Origin: Hydrogenophaga sp.
GTDB taxonomy: Bacteria; Pseudomonadota; Gammaproteobacteria; Burkholderiales; Burkholderiaceae_C
DNA length: 64,000 bases
NCBI RefSeq assembly: GCF_030158645.1
Contig: NZ_JAOASO010000133.1
Span: 1 to 64,000, forward strand
Direction: 5' to 3'
Made by a program: the position numbers and the translations under genes. This document shows positions 1 through 8,178 of this stretch, one piece after another (position 1 is the first letter of the stretch; each line of letters begins with the position of its first letter). The notes below the pieces were generated by a model. It did no database searches. It had not been told where the DNA came from and was given only the letters and a program-made list of their open reading frames with translations.

Positions 1-385
1 GGCAACCGCAGGCACAGGTGGTCGAGTCGGGCTCGTGGCGGATCTCGCGCCGCGGAAGGTTGGCTGGCAGCGGCGCGCGCTTGGGGTTTCTCTTCTCTTC
101 CAGCTTGGCCGGTGTCTGCGCTTCCTGCAGCGCATCGATCTCTGTGGCCACGGCCGCCAAGTCAGCCTCGATCTCGTCTTCAAGCAGGCTCTTCTGCTCG
201 GGGTTGAAGCGCTCGCCAAACCTCTCGCTTTGAGCTGTGAACTTCATACGCTTCAGAAGCGCGTTCTCGTGCGTGAGTTTGTCCAGCAGCGCGCTCTGGT
301 GGCGCAGCTGCGTCATGAGGCGCGTGGTCAGCTCACGCAGCTCTTCTGCGCTCAGGCTCTGCAGGGATTGAGGCTCGACCACCAT
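1..385 (-). CDS. tnpC: IS66 transposase TnpC, N-terminal part
   Basis: This is the first 128 residues of the large IS66-family DDE transposase; the rest lies beyond the window. The visible part starts at an ATG (385..383). It has the family's N-terminal leucine-rich coiled coil (roughly residues 10-45, with the pattern LTTRLMTQLRHQSALLDKL), then the conserved motif SERFGERFNPEQ, an acidic linker and a basic stretch before the zinc-binding CxC motif (TCACGC) at the window edge. It is the third gene of the IS66 operon, starting 81 bp downstream of tnpB. Whether the transposase is intact cannot be judged. Confidence 0.8.
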   Translation of the reverse strand, partial: MVVEPQSLQSLSAEELRELTTRLMTQLRHQSALLDKLTHENALLKRMKFTAQSERFGERFNPEQKSLLEDEIEADLAAVATEIDALQEAQTPAKLEEKRNPKRAPLPANLPRREIRHEPDSTTCACGC

Positions 386-466
386 GGGCATTCACTTTGC
401 CAGCACTGGAATGTGCGCACCATTGGCGCATGCCCCAATTGGCAAGCATCGGTCTGCGCTTCAGAG

Positions 467-799
467 TCAGACCACGGTAATGACACCACCGTCGCCAAGG
501 CGCTGCCAGGGCAGGCCCAGCACCAGCGCATCGAACTGCGCGCGGGTGAGCGAGGCGGTGCTTGCCACATCACGCGGCCAGACGAACTTGCCTCTGTTCA
601 GGCGCCGAGCGGCCAACCAGACCCCGATGCCATCGTGCACCAGCACCTTCATGCGGTTGGCTCGTCGATTGGCGAACAGGTAGGCGTGGTGCGGGCGCGC
701 TGCGCCGAAGACCGACACCACGCGGGCCAGCGCCGTCTCGGTGCCTGCTCGCATGTCCAGCGGCTCGGTGGCAAGCCACAGCGCATCAACCCGGATCAC
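467..799 (-). CDS. tnpB: IS66 accessory protein TnpB (Orf2)
   Basis: A 110-residue IS66 Orf2-like protein required for transposition of this family; its biochemical role is not established. The typical sequence is present: IRVDALWLATEPLDMRAG at the start, the central LFANRRANRMKVLVHD and a C-terminal LPWQRL. I place the start at the GTG 799..797, which overlaps the tnpA stop (GTGA). This gives the normal family length; an upstream-extended frame exists but would run through tnpA. The overlap implies translational coupling to tnpA. Confidence 0.85.
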   Translation of the reverse strand: MIRVDALWLATEPLDMRAGTETALARVVSVFGAARPHHAYLFANRRANRMKVLVHDGIGVWLAARRLNRGKFVWPRDVASTASLTRAQFDALVLGLPWQRLGDGGVITVV

Positions 800-1140
800 T
801 TGAGCAGCTCTCGTATCCACACGCCGCACTGCTCGGCTGCCGCCAGGGGCCAGGTCACCGAGACGCTGGTAGCGCCGCGGCGCAGCTCGATGCGGATGTC
901 TCGTGCAGGTGCACATGCCGGCGGCAGCGGCACCGGAACGAACGCGGGGGCTTGGAGTGCAGGCAGCGCGCCACCCGCTTCGCGGCGCCACTTGTGAACG
1001 ACATTGGCGTTGATGCCGTGTGACAGAGCAATGCCTGCCACCGAAGCGCCAGGTTCAGCGCACTCAAAGAGGATCTGCTGCTTGAGCTCTACGCCGTACC
1101 GCCGGCGGGTCTTCTTCTTGGATTCATTCATGGTGTCCAC
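796..1140 (-). CDS. tnpA: IS66 transposase accessory protein TnpA (HTH)
   Basis: A 114-residue first gene of the IS66 operon. The N-terminal half is an IS3/IS66-type helix-turn-helix (about residues 15-60; RRYGVELKQQILFEC, then GASVAGIALSHGINANVVHKW) that probably binds the element ends. The C-terminal half carries the short IRIELRRGATSVSV motif common in IS66 TnpA. A second in-frame ATG three codons in (MNESKKK) is an equally plausible start. The start codon lies inside an inverted repeat (1131-1161), so translation may be influenced by RNA structure. Confidence 0.85.
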   Translation of the reverse strand: MDTMNESKKKTRRRYGVELKQQILFECAEPGASVAGIALSHGINANVVHKWRREAGGALPALQAPAFVPVPLPPACAPARDIRIELRRGATSVSVTWPLAAAEQCGVWIRELLK

Positions 1141-1161
1141 CTATTCGCTTGGTGGACACCA
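1131..1161. repeat. 11-bp perfect inverted repeat over the tnpA start
   Basis: TGGTGTCCACC (1131-1141) and GGTGGACACCA (1151-1161) form a perfect inverted repeat with a 9-base spacer. It covers the tnpA start codon and could act as a protein-binding site or as a hairpin limiting tnpA translation. The function is inferred only. Confidence 0.6.
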
Positions 1162-1207
1162 TCGTTGCCGCTTAGACCGATCCCTTCAAGGTGGGATGGC
1201 CGCGCGC

Positions 1208-1324
1208 TTACAGCCCGGCGGCCAACGGCAAGATCAACCGCGCGTGCCGCGCCGTATCGGCTCGGCCATTTCTCGCGGCTACTTGCTGTTGAAGTTCCAT
1301 GCGTTCGCTCTTTGTGAGTTTCAT
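1208..1324 (-). pseudogene. IS630-family transposase, N-terminal fragment cut by IS66
   Basis: On the minus strand, 38 codons start at ATG 1324..1322 after a GGAGG-type ribosome site. They encode MKLTKSERMELQQQVAARN followed by GRADTARHARLIL, which is the N-terminus of IS630-type transposases. The match stops at position 1212, exactly where the IS66 end (GTAA) begins, and the IS66 sequence supplies an immediate TAA. The rest of the gene must be on the other side of the IS66 copy, outside the window. Confidence 0.65.
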
Positions 1325-1478
1325 CGCAACCTCCGGTGGAATGGTTGCAATGATACTTCCCTTTTAAACGTTACAGTCTACTAGGGCCAGTAAGCGGGAT
1401 CAGGCGAGGCGTCGCGCCTTTACGGTAACTTTATCGGTATAACCGAATTGCCCTGTGAGAGTTACGCGGCAGCGACCA

Positions 1479-3143
1479 TCAGCGCCGGCAAGCCGCCGAG
1501 ATATCGAGTGAACGCTCATAGACGCTGGTCTGCACCTGCAAGAGACCAAGCGTCGAATGGAATAGGTTGTCATGTCCCCAGGGCTTTGCCGCCTGATCGG
1601 CCAAACACTCACGGCTCAGCCCAAAGCTGCTGGTAAAACCGGGCGATAACCACCACACCATCGGCACGCGGGTCTGCTCATCGGGAGCGATAACATACGG
1701 CAGTCCGTGCAGGTAGAGCCCCTTCTCGCCAAGCGACTCGCCGTGATCGGAGACGTAGAGCATCGCGGTGTCGAAACGCGGCTCCTGCGCCTTCAGAAAG
1801 GCGACGGTGGCGGCCAGAACGTGGTCGGTGTAGCGCAAGGCGTTGTCGTAAGCGTTCACGACGGCCTGACGGTCGCACTGGCGCAGTTCGCCGGTGTCAC
1901 AGGTGGGCGCAAAGCGCCTGAATGCGTCAGGGTAGCGCTTGTAGTAGCTGGGGCCGTGGTTGCCGAGCATGTGCAGCACGATCACAAGGTTGCCCTTCGT
2001 GTCGCGAGCCACACTGTCAAGCCCACGCAGTAGTGTCTCGTCGAGACAGCGACCGTCGGTGCAGAGGTCGGGCAGCAGGGCCGGGTCGATGGGCTGCTGC
2101 GGCAGACCTTCGCACACACCCTTGCAGCCCGATTGGTTGTCGCGCCAGAGCACGGCAAATCCCGCCCGCGCCAGCACATGCAGCAGTGACTCGCTGGAGC
2201 GGATGCGGTCCTCGTCGTAATTGCGCCGGCCGACGGCCGAGAACATGCACGGCAGCGAGGTCTCGGTATTGGTGCCGCAGGCGCTGACGTCGCTGAAGTT
2301 CAGCACGTCCAGCTGCTCCAGCTGTGGCGTCGTCTGGCGCGCGTAGCCGTTGAGCCCCCAGTTCGACGCCCGCGCGGTTTCGCCGACGACGATGACGAAC
2401 AGCGCCGGTTTACTACGCTGCTGCCAGGAAGGCGCCTGTCGGGCATCGATACCGACCGGCGCCCGCGCACGCGCTGCCGTGCGGGTGTCAGCCGACAGGA
2501 CGCGGGCGGCCGAATACAGGTAGTTGGCCGGCGTGATCAAGTAGCGCAGCTCCTTCTGGTTGCGCATCATTGCCGAGAAGTCCTGAAACACGAGCAGCAG
2601 CGAGCCCAGGATCAGCAGCGCGCTGGTGGCGATGGCGGCCAACCGCCAGAGCAAGGCGCGCAGCGGCGGGCGCGTTGTCAGCCGCACGCACCACACGAGC
2701 GCCAGCGGCAAAACGGCATAGAACAGCAAGTGAGGCAGCATGCTCCAGCCGAACAGTTCACGCGCCTCGGCCGGGTCCGTGCGCAGCACGTTGCGCAGCA
2801 TGCTCGGGTCTAGGTAGACGCCAAACCGCTGCATGTAGTACGTGGCGAATGCAGTGGTCAGCACAAGCACGCTCAGCACCGGCCGCACGGTCCAGCGGTT
2901 CAACACGAGACACAGCAACAGCATGTGCAACGCACCCAGGAGCACCACCATCGCAGCAGCAAAGGTCCAGGTCGCCCACGCGTCCCAGGTGCGACCCTCC
3001 AGGGTACCGCGCAGGAAAGGCCCGTTGCAGGCGATTGCAAAGAACATGCTGGCGGCCAGCGCAAGCATGTTGATGCTGACCGACGGTCGCCGCAGCGGCC
3101 GGGCCGCTCGAATGGCTGACACGGGCCAACGGGTGGACGCCAT
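1479..3143 (-). CDS. eptA: Phosphoethanolamine transferase, EptA/MCR-like
   Basis: An inner-membrane enzyme (554 aa) that transfers phosphoethanolamine from phosphatidylethanolamine to lipid A on the periplasmic side. Five membrane segments fill about residues 25-185; the sulfatase-like domain follows from about 245. Zinc and catalytic residues are present: VGETARA (E255), CGTNTETSLPCMF with the nucleophile T293, GNHGP (H396), YVSDHGES (D466, H467) and YLHG (H479). The cysteines expected for periplasmic disulfides are also there. The sequence resembles the MCR-5-type branch more than chromosomal EptA from enterics, judged from memory of those proteins. The start codon overlaps the stop of the upstream CDF gene (TGATG), so the two are translationally coupled inside a metal-resistance block. 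Confidence 0.85.
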   Translation of the reverse strand: MASTRWPVSAIRAARPLRRPSVSINMLALAASMFFAIACNGPFLRGTLEGRTWDAWATWTFAAAMVVLLGALHMLLLCLVLNRWTVRPVLSVLVLTTAFATYYMQRFGVYLDPSMLRNVLRTDPAEARELFGWSMLPHLLFYAVLPLALVWCVRLTTRPPLRALLWRLAAIATSALLILGSLLLVFQDFSAMMRNQKELRYLITPANYLYSAARVLSADTRTAARARAPVGIDARQAPSWQQRSKPALFVIVVGETARASNWGLNGYARQTTPQLEQLDVLNFSDVSACGTNTETSLPCMFSAVGRRNYDEDRIRSSESLLHVLARAGFAVLWRDNQSGCKGVCEGLPQQPIDPALLPDLCTDGRCLDETLLRGLDSVARDTKGNLVIVLHMLGNHGPSYYKRYPDAFRRFAPTCDTGELRQCDRQAVVNAYDNALRYTDHVLAATVAFLKAQEPRFDTAMLYVSDHGESLGEKGLYLHGLPYVIAPDEQTRVPMVWWLSPGFTSSFGLSRECLADQAAKPWGHDNLFHSTLGLLQVQTSVYERSLDISAACRR

Positions 3144-4078
3144 CAGGCCTGCGCCTGCCAGTGCTCGGTCTCGACCCGCTCGCCGCCGTCGGCGCCGGCT
3201 TGGTTGCAGGGCGCGTTCTCCAACTGCACGGTGATGTGCGCGATTCCAAATTGCGACATCAGCAATGCCCGCACCGCGACCAGCAGCTCCGCCGCATCGA
3301 CACCAGGGGCGCCATGCACGATGTGCACGCTGAGACTGGTCTTGCCGCTGGTCACCGCCCAGATATGAAGATCGTGCAGGGCCAGCACTCCGCGCAGGCC
3401 CAGCAAAGCCTGGCGCACTGCCGCCAGGTCAACGCCGTCGGGCACACCTTCGAGAAGGATGTTGACTGTCTCGCGCAGCAGGATCCATGTCCGCGGCAGC
3501 ACCCAGAGCCCGATGGCAACGGCAATAACGGTGTCGACCCAGTTCCACCCAGTGAAGCGGATGACCAGCGCACCAACGATCACGCCGACCGAGCCCAACA
3601 GGTCGCTCCAGACTTCGAGGTAGGCGCCCTTGACGTTGAGGCTGGCGTCCTTGCCCGCATTCAGCAGGCGCATGCTCACAAGGTTGACGATAAGGCCGAG
3701 CACCGCGATGACGAGCACGCCAGTGGTCTGCACCGCAGGCGGGTTACTCCAGCGCTGCCAGGCCTCAAACAGGATGTACGCCGCAACGCCGAACAGCAGC
3801 AGCGCATTGAAGGCCGCCGCCAAAATCTCGAAGCGGTGGTAGCCGAAGGTGCGCCTGTTGTCTGCTGCGCGGCGGGCCAGCCTGATCGCAGCCAGCGCGA
3901 TGGCCAGGGCTGCCACGTCGGTGAACATGTGCGCCGCATCGGACAGCAGCGCCAGGCTATTTAGCATGAAGCCGCCGATCACCTCGGCAAGCATAAAGCC
4001 GCCAGTCAGCACGAGCGCGACGCGCAGCGCGCGTTCGTTGCCGGTGGTTGGCAGGGCGTGTTCGGAACCAGTGCTCAT
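3143..4078 (-). CDS. czcD: CDF-family cation exporter, CzcD-like
   Basis: A 311-residue cation diffusion facilitator that exports Zn2+ (and often Co2+ or Cd2+) from cytoplasm to periplasm in exchange for protons. Six membrane segments span about residues 18-225. The transport-site motif SLALLSDAAHMFTD (H and D in helix 2) and its partner EVWSDLLGSV in helix 5 are intact. The C-terminal cytoplasmic domain (about 230-290) has the usual HDLHIWAVTSG. It lies 8 bp from the zinc-ribbon gene upstream and overlaps eptA downstream. It would feed periplasmic metal to the CzcCBA pump encoded nearby. Confidence 0.9.
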   Translation of the reverse strand: MSTGSEHALPTTGNERALRVALVLTGGFMLAEVIGGFMLNSLALLSDAAHMFTDVAALAIALAAIRLARRAADNRRTFGYHRFEILAAAFNALLLFGVAAYILFEAWQRWSNPPAVQTTGVLVIAVLGLIVNLVSMRLLNAGKDASLNVKGAYLEVWSDLLGSVGVIVGALVIRFTGWNWVDTVIAVAIGLWVLPRTWILLRETVNILLEGVPDGVDLAAVRQALLGLRGVLALHDLHIWAVTSGKTSLSVHIVHGAPGVDAAELLVAVRALLMSQFGIAHITVQLENAPCNQAGADGGERVETEHWQAQA

Positions 4079-4085
4079 GTCACCC

Positions 4086-4409
4086 TCAGCTTCTCGGCTT
4101 GCCGCACTGCGGACAGAAACGCGCGTCCGCTGCCATCACCGAGTTGCACGAACTGCAGTTGCTCGGCACCATCGGGTTGCCGCACGACGAGCAGAAGCGC
4201 GCGTCTGGCACATTGTGGCTACCGCACTTCAGGCAGGCCAGGGCATTCGCAGCCGGGCCTAGCGCAGTGGGTGCCGGATATGGCGCGCGCGAGCGCCCGT
4301 GCTGGCCGAAGTCGCTGTCGTACCCACGGCGACTGCCATGTCCGTCATTGCTGTGCCCACCCATCATGCCGCGCGCAAGTCTTTCCCAGATACTCATGTC
4401 GATCTCCAT
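4086..4409 (-). CDS. Double zinc-ribbon protein
   Basis: A small soluble protein (107 aa) with a glycine/histidine/serine-rich first half and two tandem zinc ribbons in the second: CLKCG...FCSSCG and CSSCN...FCPQCG (about residues 59-104), eight cysteines in all. An internal start at residue 5 (MSIWERLARG) is possible. It sits between the PII-like gene and czcD in the same direction, 8 bp before czcD, so it is probably part of the metal operon. It could bind or sense Zn2+, but the sequence does not show a function. Confidence 0.75.
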   Translation of the reverse strand: MEIDMSIWERLARGMMGGHSNDGHGSRRGYDSDFGQHGRSRAPYPAPTALGPAANALACLKCGSHNVPDARFCSSCGNPMVPSNCSSCNSVMAADARFCPQCGKPRS

Positions 4410-4693
4410 TCAGTCGAGGCCCTTACTAGGCCGGTTTGCCCTGTTCAAGCTGCGAATCAGCAGCTTGGTCGATTGACCGCTTTGCACGCAGTCACTTTCC
4501 CCCAAGCGCAGCCACTGGCTAGCGCCGTGTGTACTTTGGCTCAGAGGTTTCCGCAGTCCGGCGGCGCGGTTTGGGCCACAGCCGCCAACAGGTCAGATTA
4601 GCTTCAACGATCACGCCTCCATGACCACGGCGTCGATAACATCAAACGCTGTGCCACTTGGCAGAACATCTGATGTCTGTTGTGTCAGCGCGA

Positions 4694-5029
4694 TCAATCC
4701 GCCCGCACAGCCTGCTCGATCGGGATCACGTAAATCCATCCAGCGCCGACCTGCCCGGTATGCGCCTCGCGCCGTATCACGGCCACCAATTCGTCCACGT
4801 GTTCGTCGGCGCAATGCAGTTCGAGCTTGTATTCATTGATGACCTCGTCCCCCAGATCGATCGAATAGTGCCTCTCGCTGTCGCTCAGCGGCGCCAGAGA
4901 ACCCTTCACCACATAGACGCTCAGGTTGTGCTCCGAACGGGACGGCGTGTCCCAGGCGCTGGAACTTTTCAGGGCGGCAATGACGCCGGCCACCCGGTTG
5001 CTGTGCACGTAGGCCTTTATCTCCTTCAT
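4694..5029 (-). CDS. PII-like protein linked to the RND pump
   Basis: A 111-residue protein with the GlnB/PII ferredoxin-like fold pattern: MKEIKAYVHSNRVAGVIAAL at the start (strand 1 and helix 1), a central hydrophobic strand (YKLELHC), then helix 2 (HVDELVAVIRREA) and HTGQVGAGWIYVIPIEQAVRAD, which mirrors the PII ending. The T-loop is not that of classical GlnB and lacks its uridylylation context, so I do not call a nitrogen regulator. The start codon overlaps the czcA stop by 4 bp (ATGA), indicating coupled synthesis with the pump. A second PII-like gene accompanies the other pump at 19844. It is likely a regulatory subunit, but the ligand is unknown. Confidence 0.65.
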   Translation of the reverse strand: MKEIKAYVHSNRVAGVIAALKSSSAWDTPSRSEHNLSVYVVKGSLAPLSDSERHYSIDLGDEVINEYKLELHCADEHVDELVAVIRREAHTGQVGAGWIYVIPIEQAVRAD

Positions 5030-8000
5030 GGCTTGACTCCTTCAATGACAGTGGCTGGGTCAGGCTGCTGCTTGCGACGTTCAGCGCGCAGTTCGGACCA
5101 TTCGTAGATCAACGGTAGTAGCAGCAACGTGAGTGCCGTGGAGGTGAAGAGGCCGCCGACCACCACCGTGGCGAGCGGGCGCTGCGTCTCAGCGCCCACG
5201 CCGGTGGACAGCAGCATCGGGATGAGGCCGAGGATGGCCACCGACGCCGTCATCAGCACCGGCCGCAACCGCAGCGCAGCGCCCCTTCGCACCGCCTCGC
5301 GCGGTGACAGACCCTGGCGCCGCTGGTCGTTGAGAAATTCCACCATCACGATGCCGTTCAGCATTGCCACGCCAAACACTGCGATGAAGCCGATCGCCGA
5401 CGGCACCGACAGGTACTGCCCGCTGACAAACAGCCCAACGATGCCGCCGATGACAGCGAACGGCACGTTGGCGATGATGATGGTGGCGTGGCGTACCGAG
5501 TTGAACGCGGTGTACAGCAGCATGAAGATCAGGCCGATGGTCAACGGCACGATCACCGCCAGCCGCGCCATCGCACGCTGCTGGTTCTCGAACGCACCTC
5601 CCCACTGGACGTAGTAACCCGCCGGCAGTTGCACTTGCGCCTTCAGCGCGGCATCGGCATCCTTGACGAATCCGTCCACGTCGCGACCCTTCACGTCCAT
5701 CTGCAGCACCGAATACCGTTGCAAGGACTCGCGGCGCACGAACGAATATCCTTCGTCAAGCGTGATCGTGGCCACCTGTGAGAAGGGCACCAGAGCGCCC
5801 TCGGCGCTGCGGATCGGAATCGCGCCTATGGTCGCCGGGTCAAGCCGGAATTCGTCGGACAGCCGCACTGAGATGTCGAAGCGCTTGGTGCCTTCGATCA
5901 GCGTCGACACGGTGCTGCCGCCGATACCGGCCTGCACCACTTCGAGGATCTCGTCGGCGTTGATGCCGTAGCGCGAGGCGGCCTCGCGGTTGACCTTGAT
6001 CACCAGTTGGGGCTTGCCCTTGTTGGCCTCGGCCGACAGGTCAGCGACGCCGGGTACGCCAGCGAGCACGCCCTTCATCTGCGCGGTCAGCCGATCCAGC
6101 GTTTCCAGATCTTCACCGTAGAGCTTCAAGGCCAGCGTGGCGCGCACGCCGGAGATCAACTCTTCCACCCGCGACTGGATCGGCTGTGTGGAGCCGAAAA
6201 CGGCAGTCGGCACCACCACTTCAAGCGCTTGCTGCATCTCAGACGCCAGTTCGGCATAGGCCATCTTCTTCGGCCATTCCGATTGCGGCTTGGTCGCGAG
6301 GTTGATCTCCATGTAGTTCACGTCGGTCGTCTCGCCGCCTTCAGCACGGCCAATGGTGGCCAGCACGGAAGTGACCTGCGGGAACTTCTTGTGCAGTTCG
6401 TCGCTGACCACGTTGGAGACACGGATCGACTCGTCGAGCGAGGCCGAGGGGATGTTGGTGACACGGAACTGAATCGTGCCTTCCTGCAGTGTCGGCATGA
6501 ACTCCTTGCCGAGGAACGGAAACAGCGCCAGCGAGCCGGCCAGCAGCAGCAGCGCCGAGCCGATGACGAGCTTCTTGCGCTCCAGCGCCCAGTCCAGCAG
6601 AGGCAGGTAGGCCCGTTTGGCCCAGCGCACGACGAAGGTGTCCTTCTCCTCCTTGGGCCGCAGGATCAATGCCGCGAGCACTGGCACCAGCGTGATCGAC
6701 AGCACCAGCGAGCCCGCCATCGCGAAGGTGATGGTCAGCGCCATAGGCTTGAAAAGCTTTCCCTCAAGCCCGGTCAGCGAGAACAGCGGCAGGAACACAA
6801 CGATGATGATCAAGATCGCAAAGGCGATCGGGTTGATCACCTCGCGCGCCGCCTCCAGGATCATGTGAGTGCGGTTGATAGGGCGTCCCGATTCGCGGGC
6901 ATGCGCCAGCAGACGGAAGGCGTTTTCCACCAATACCACCGCACCGTCAACCATCATGCCGGTGCCGATGGCCAGGCCCGCCAACGACATCAGATTGGCA
7001 GATACACCGAACTGCTGCATCAAGATGAAAGCAATCAGCATTGCCAGCGGTAGCGTCACGATGACCACGATGGCCGAGCGAAATTCCCCCAGGAAGAGGA
7101 ACAAGATGATGGCCACCAGCACCGCTCCTTCGATCAGCGAGCTTTTGGCTGTCTGCAGTGCCTTCTGCACGAGTTCAGCGCGGTCATAGATGGGTGACAG
7201 CGACACGTCCTTGGGCAGCGCCGCCTGCGCCGTCACCATCTTCGCCTTCACCGCATCGACCACGGCCTGCGCGTTTTCGTTGACCCGCGCTAGCGCAATT
7301 CCCAGCACGGCCTCCTTGCCGTCGCGCGTGACGGCGCCGAAGCGCGGCGCCGGTGCCTCCTTGACTTGCGCGACATCGCGCACGTAGATCGGCGCGCCGT
7401 TACGTTCGGCCAACACGATGCCGGCGATGTCGGCTGTATTGCTCACCAGCCCAAGGCCGCGCACCAGGTACTGCTCTGAGCCCAGGTTGATGGATTGCCC
7501 GCCGACCTGCTTATTGTTGGCAGTCAGCGTCTCCATCACCTGCTTGAAAGAGAGGCCATACTTGATGAGCTGGCGCGGATCGATCTGCACCTGGTATTGC
7601 TTCTGGAAGCCGCCCCAAGAAATCACATCATCGACACCCGGCGAGGTGCGCAAGATCAGCCGCACCGTCCAGTCGTGCAGCGTGCGCAGGTCCATCGCGT
7701 CGAGCTTGCTATCGGCTGATTCGACCGTGTACCAAAACACTTGGCCCAAGCCCGAGCTATTGGGGCCGAGCACCGGTTCTCCATAGCCTTCAGGCAGGCG
7801 TCCCTTGGCGTCTTGTAGCTTTTCGCCGACCAGGCGACGCGCGAAATAGATATCGACATCGTCTTTGAAATAGACGCCGACGTAAGACAGCCCGAAAAGC
7901 GAAACGGAACGCACTTCTTCCACGCCCGGCAACCCGGCCATTGCAGCCTCAATGGGTGTCGTGAGCAGTTTTTCGACGTCCTCTGCGGCCAGGCCGGGCG

Positions 8001-8157
8001 ACTCGGTATAAATGCTGACCTGGATCGGTGTCACGTCCGGGAACGCGTCCACGGGTACCTGGCGGAAGGCCTGGACGCCCAGACCGATGATCACCGCGAA
8101 AGCGACGAGCACCAGGACCTTGTAGCGCAGCGAGGCATCGACAATGGCATTGAGCAT
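5026..8157 (-). CDS. czcA: Heavy-metal RND transporter, CzcA/CusA family (system 1)
   Basis: A 1043-residue inner-membrane proton antiporter of a tripartite HME-RND pump. It has twelve membrane segments (the first at about 13-30, the next group from 340) and two large periplasmic loops, with typical motifs such as VPVDAFPDVTPIQV and GLPGVEEVRS. In helix 4 the segment AIGTGMMVDGAVVLVEN keeps D404 and E411, but G398 replaces the first aspartate of the classical CzcA motif (DFG). The metal specificity therefore cannot be assigned to the Zn/Co/Cd class with confidence. It lies 21 bp after czcB and overlaps the PII-like gene. The name is by family only. Confidence 0.85.
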   Translation of the reverse strand: MLNAIVDASLRYKVLVLVAFAVIIGLGVQAFRQVPVDAFPDVTPIQVSIYTESPGLAAEDVEKLLTTPIEAAMAGLPGVEEVRSVSLFGLSYVGVYFKDDVDIYFARRLVGEKLQDAKGRLPEGYGEPVLGPNSSGLGQVFWYTVESADSKLDAMDLRTLHDWTVRLILRTSPGVDDVISWGGFQKQYQVQIDPRQLIKYGLSFKQVMETLTANNKQVGGQSINLGSEQYLVRGLGLVSNTADIAGIVLAERNGAPIYVRDVAQVKEAPAPRFGAVTRDGKEAVLGIALARVNENAQAVVDAVKAKMVTAQAALPKDVSLSPIYDRAELVQKALQTAKSSLIEGAVLVAIILFLFLGEFRSAIVVIVTLPLAMLIAFILMQQFGVSANLMSLAGLAIGTGMMVDGAVVLVENAFRLLAHARESGRPINRTHMILEAAREVINPIAFAILIIIVVFLPLFSLTGLEGKLFKPMALTITFAMAGSLVLSITLVPVLAALILRPKEEKDTFVVRWAKRAYLPLLDWALERKKLVIGSALLLLAGSLALFPFLGKEFMPTLQEGTIQFRVTNIPSASLDESIRVSNVVSDELHKKFPQVTSVLATIGRAEGGETTDVNYMEINLATKPQSEWPKKMAYAELASEMQQALEVVVPTAVFGSTQPIQSRVEELISGVRATLALKLYGEDLETLDRLTAQMKGVLAGVPGVADLSAEANKGKPQLVIKVNREAASRYGINADEILEVVQAGIGGSTVSTLIEGTKRFDISVRLSDEFRLDPATIGAIPIRSAEGALVPFSQVATITLDEGYSFVRRESLQRYSVLQMDVKGRDVDGFVKDADAALKAQVQLPAGYYVQWGGAFENQQRAMARLAVIVPLTIGLIFMLLYTAFNSVRHATIIIANVPFAVIGGIVGLFVSGQYLSVPSAIGFIAVFGVAMLNGIVMVEFLNDQRRQGLSPREAVRRGAALRLRPVLMTASVAILGLIPMLLSTGVGAETQRPLATVVVGGLFTSTALTLLLLPLIYEWSELRAERRKQQPDPATVIEGVKP

Positions 8158-8178
8158 GGTGGTTGTTCTCTCTCGATG

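Larger units (their letters stand above)
1..1211 (-). mobile_element. IS66-family insertion sequence, partial (runs off left edge)
   Basis: Three minus-strand genes in the IS66 order tnpA-tnpB-tnpC, with tnpA and tnpB overlapping at GTGA. On the minus strand the outer end reads GTAAGCGCGCGG at 1211..1200; IS66 ends characteristically begin GTAA. A related subterminal motif (TAAGCGGCAACG) lies inside it near 1173. The element is inserted in, and truncates, an IS630 transposase gene. The other end, and therefore the 8-bp target duplication, is outside the window. Confidence 0.8.
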
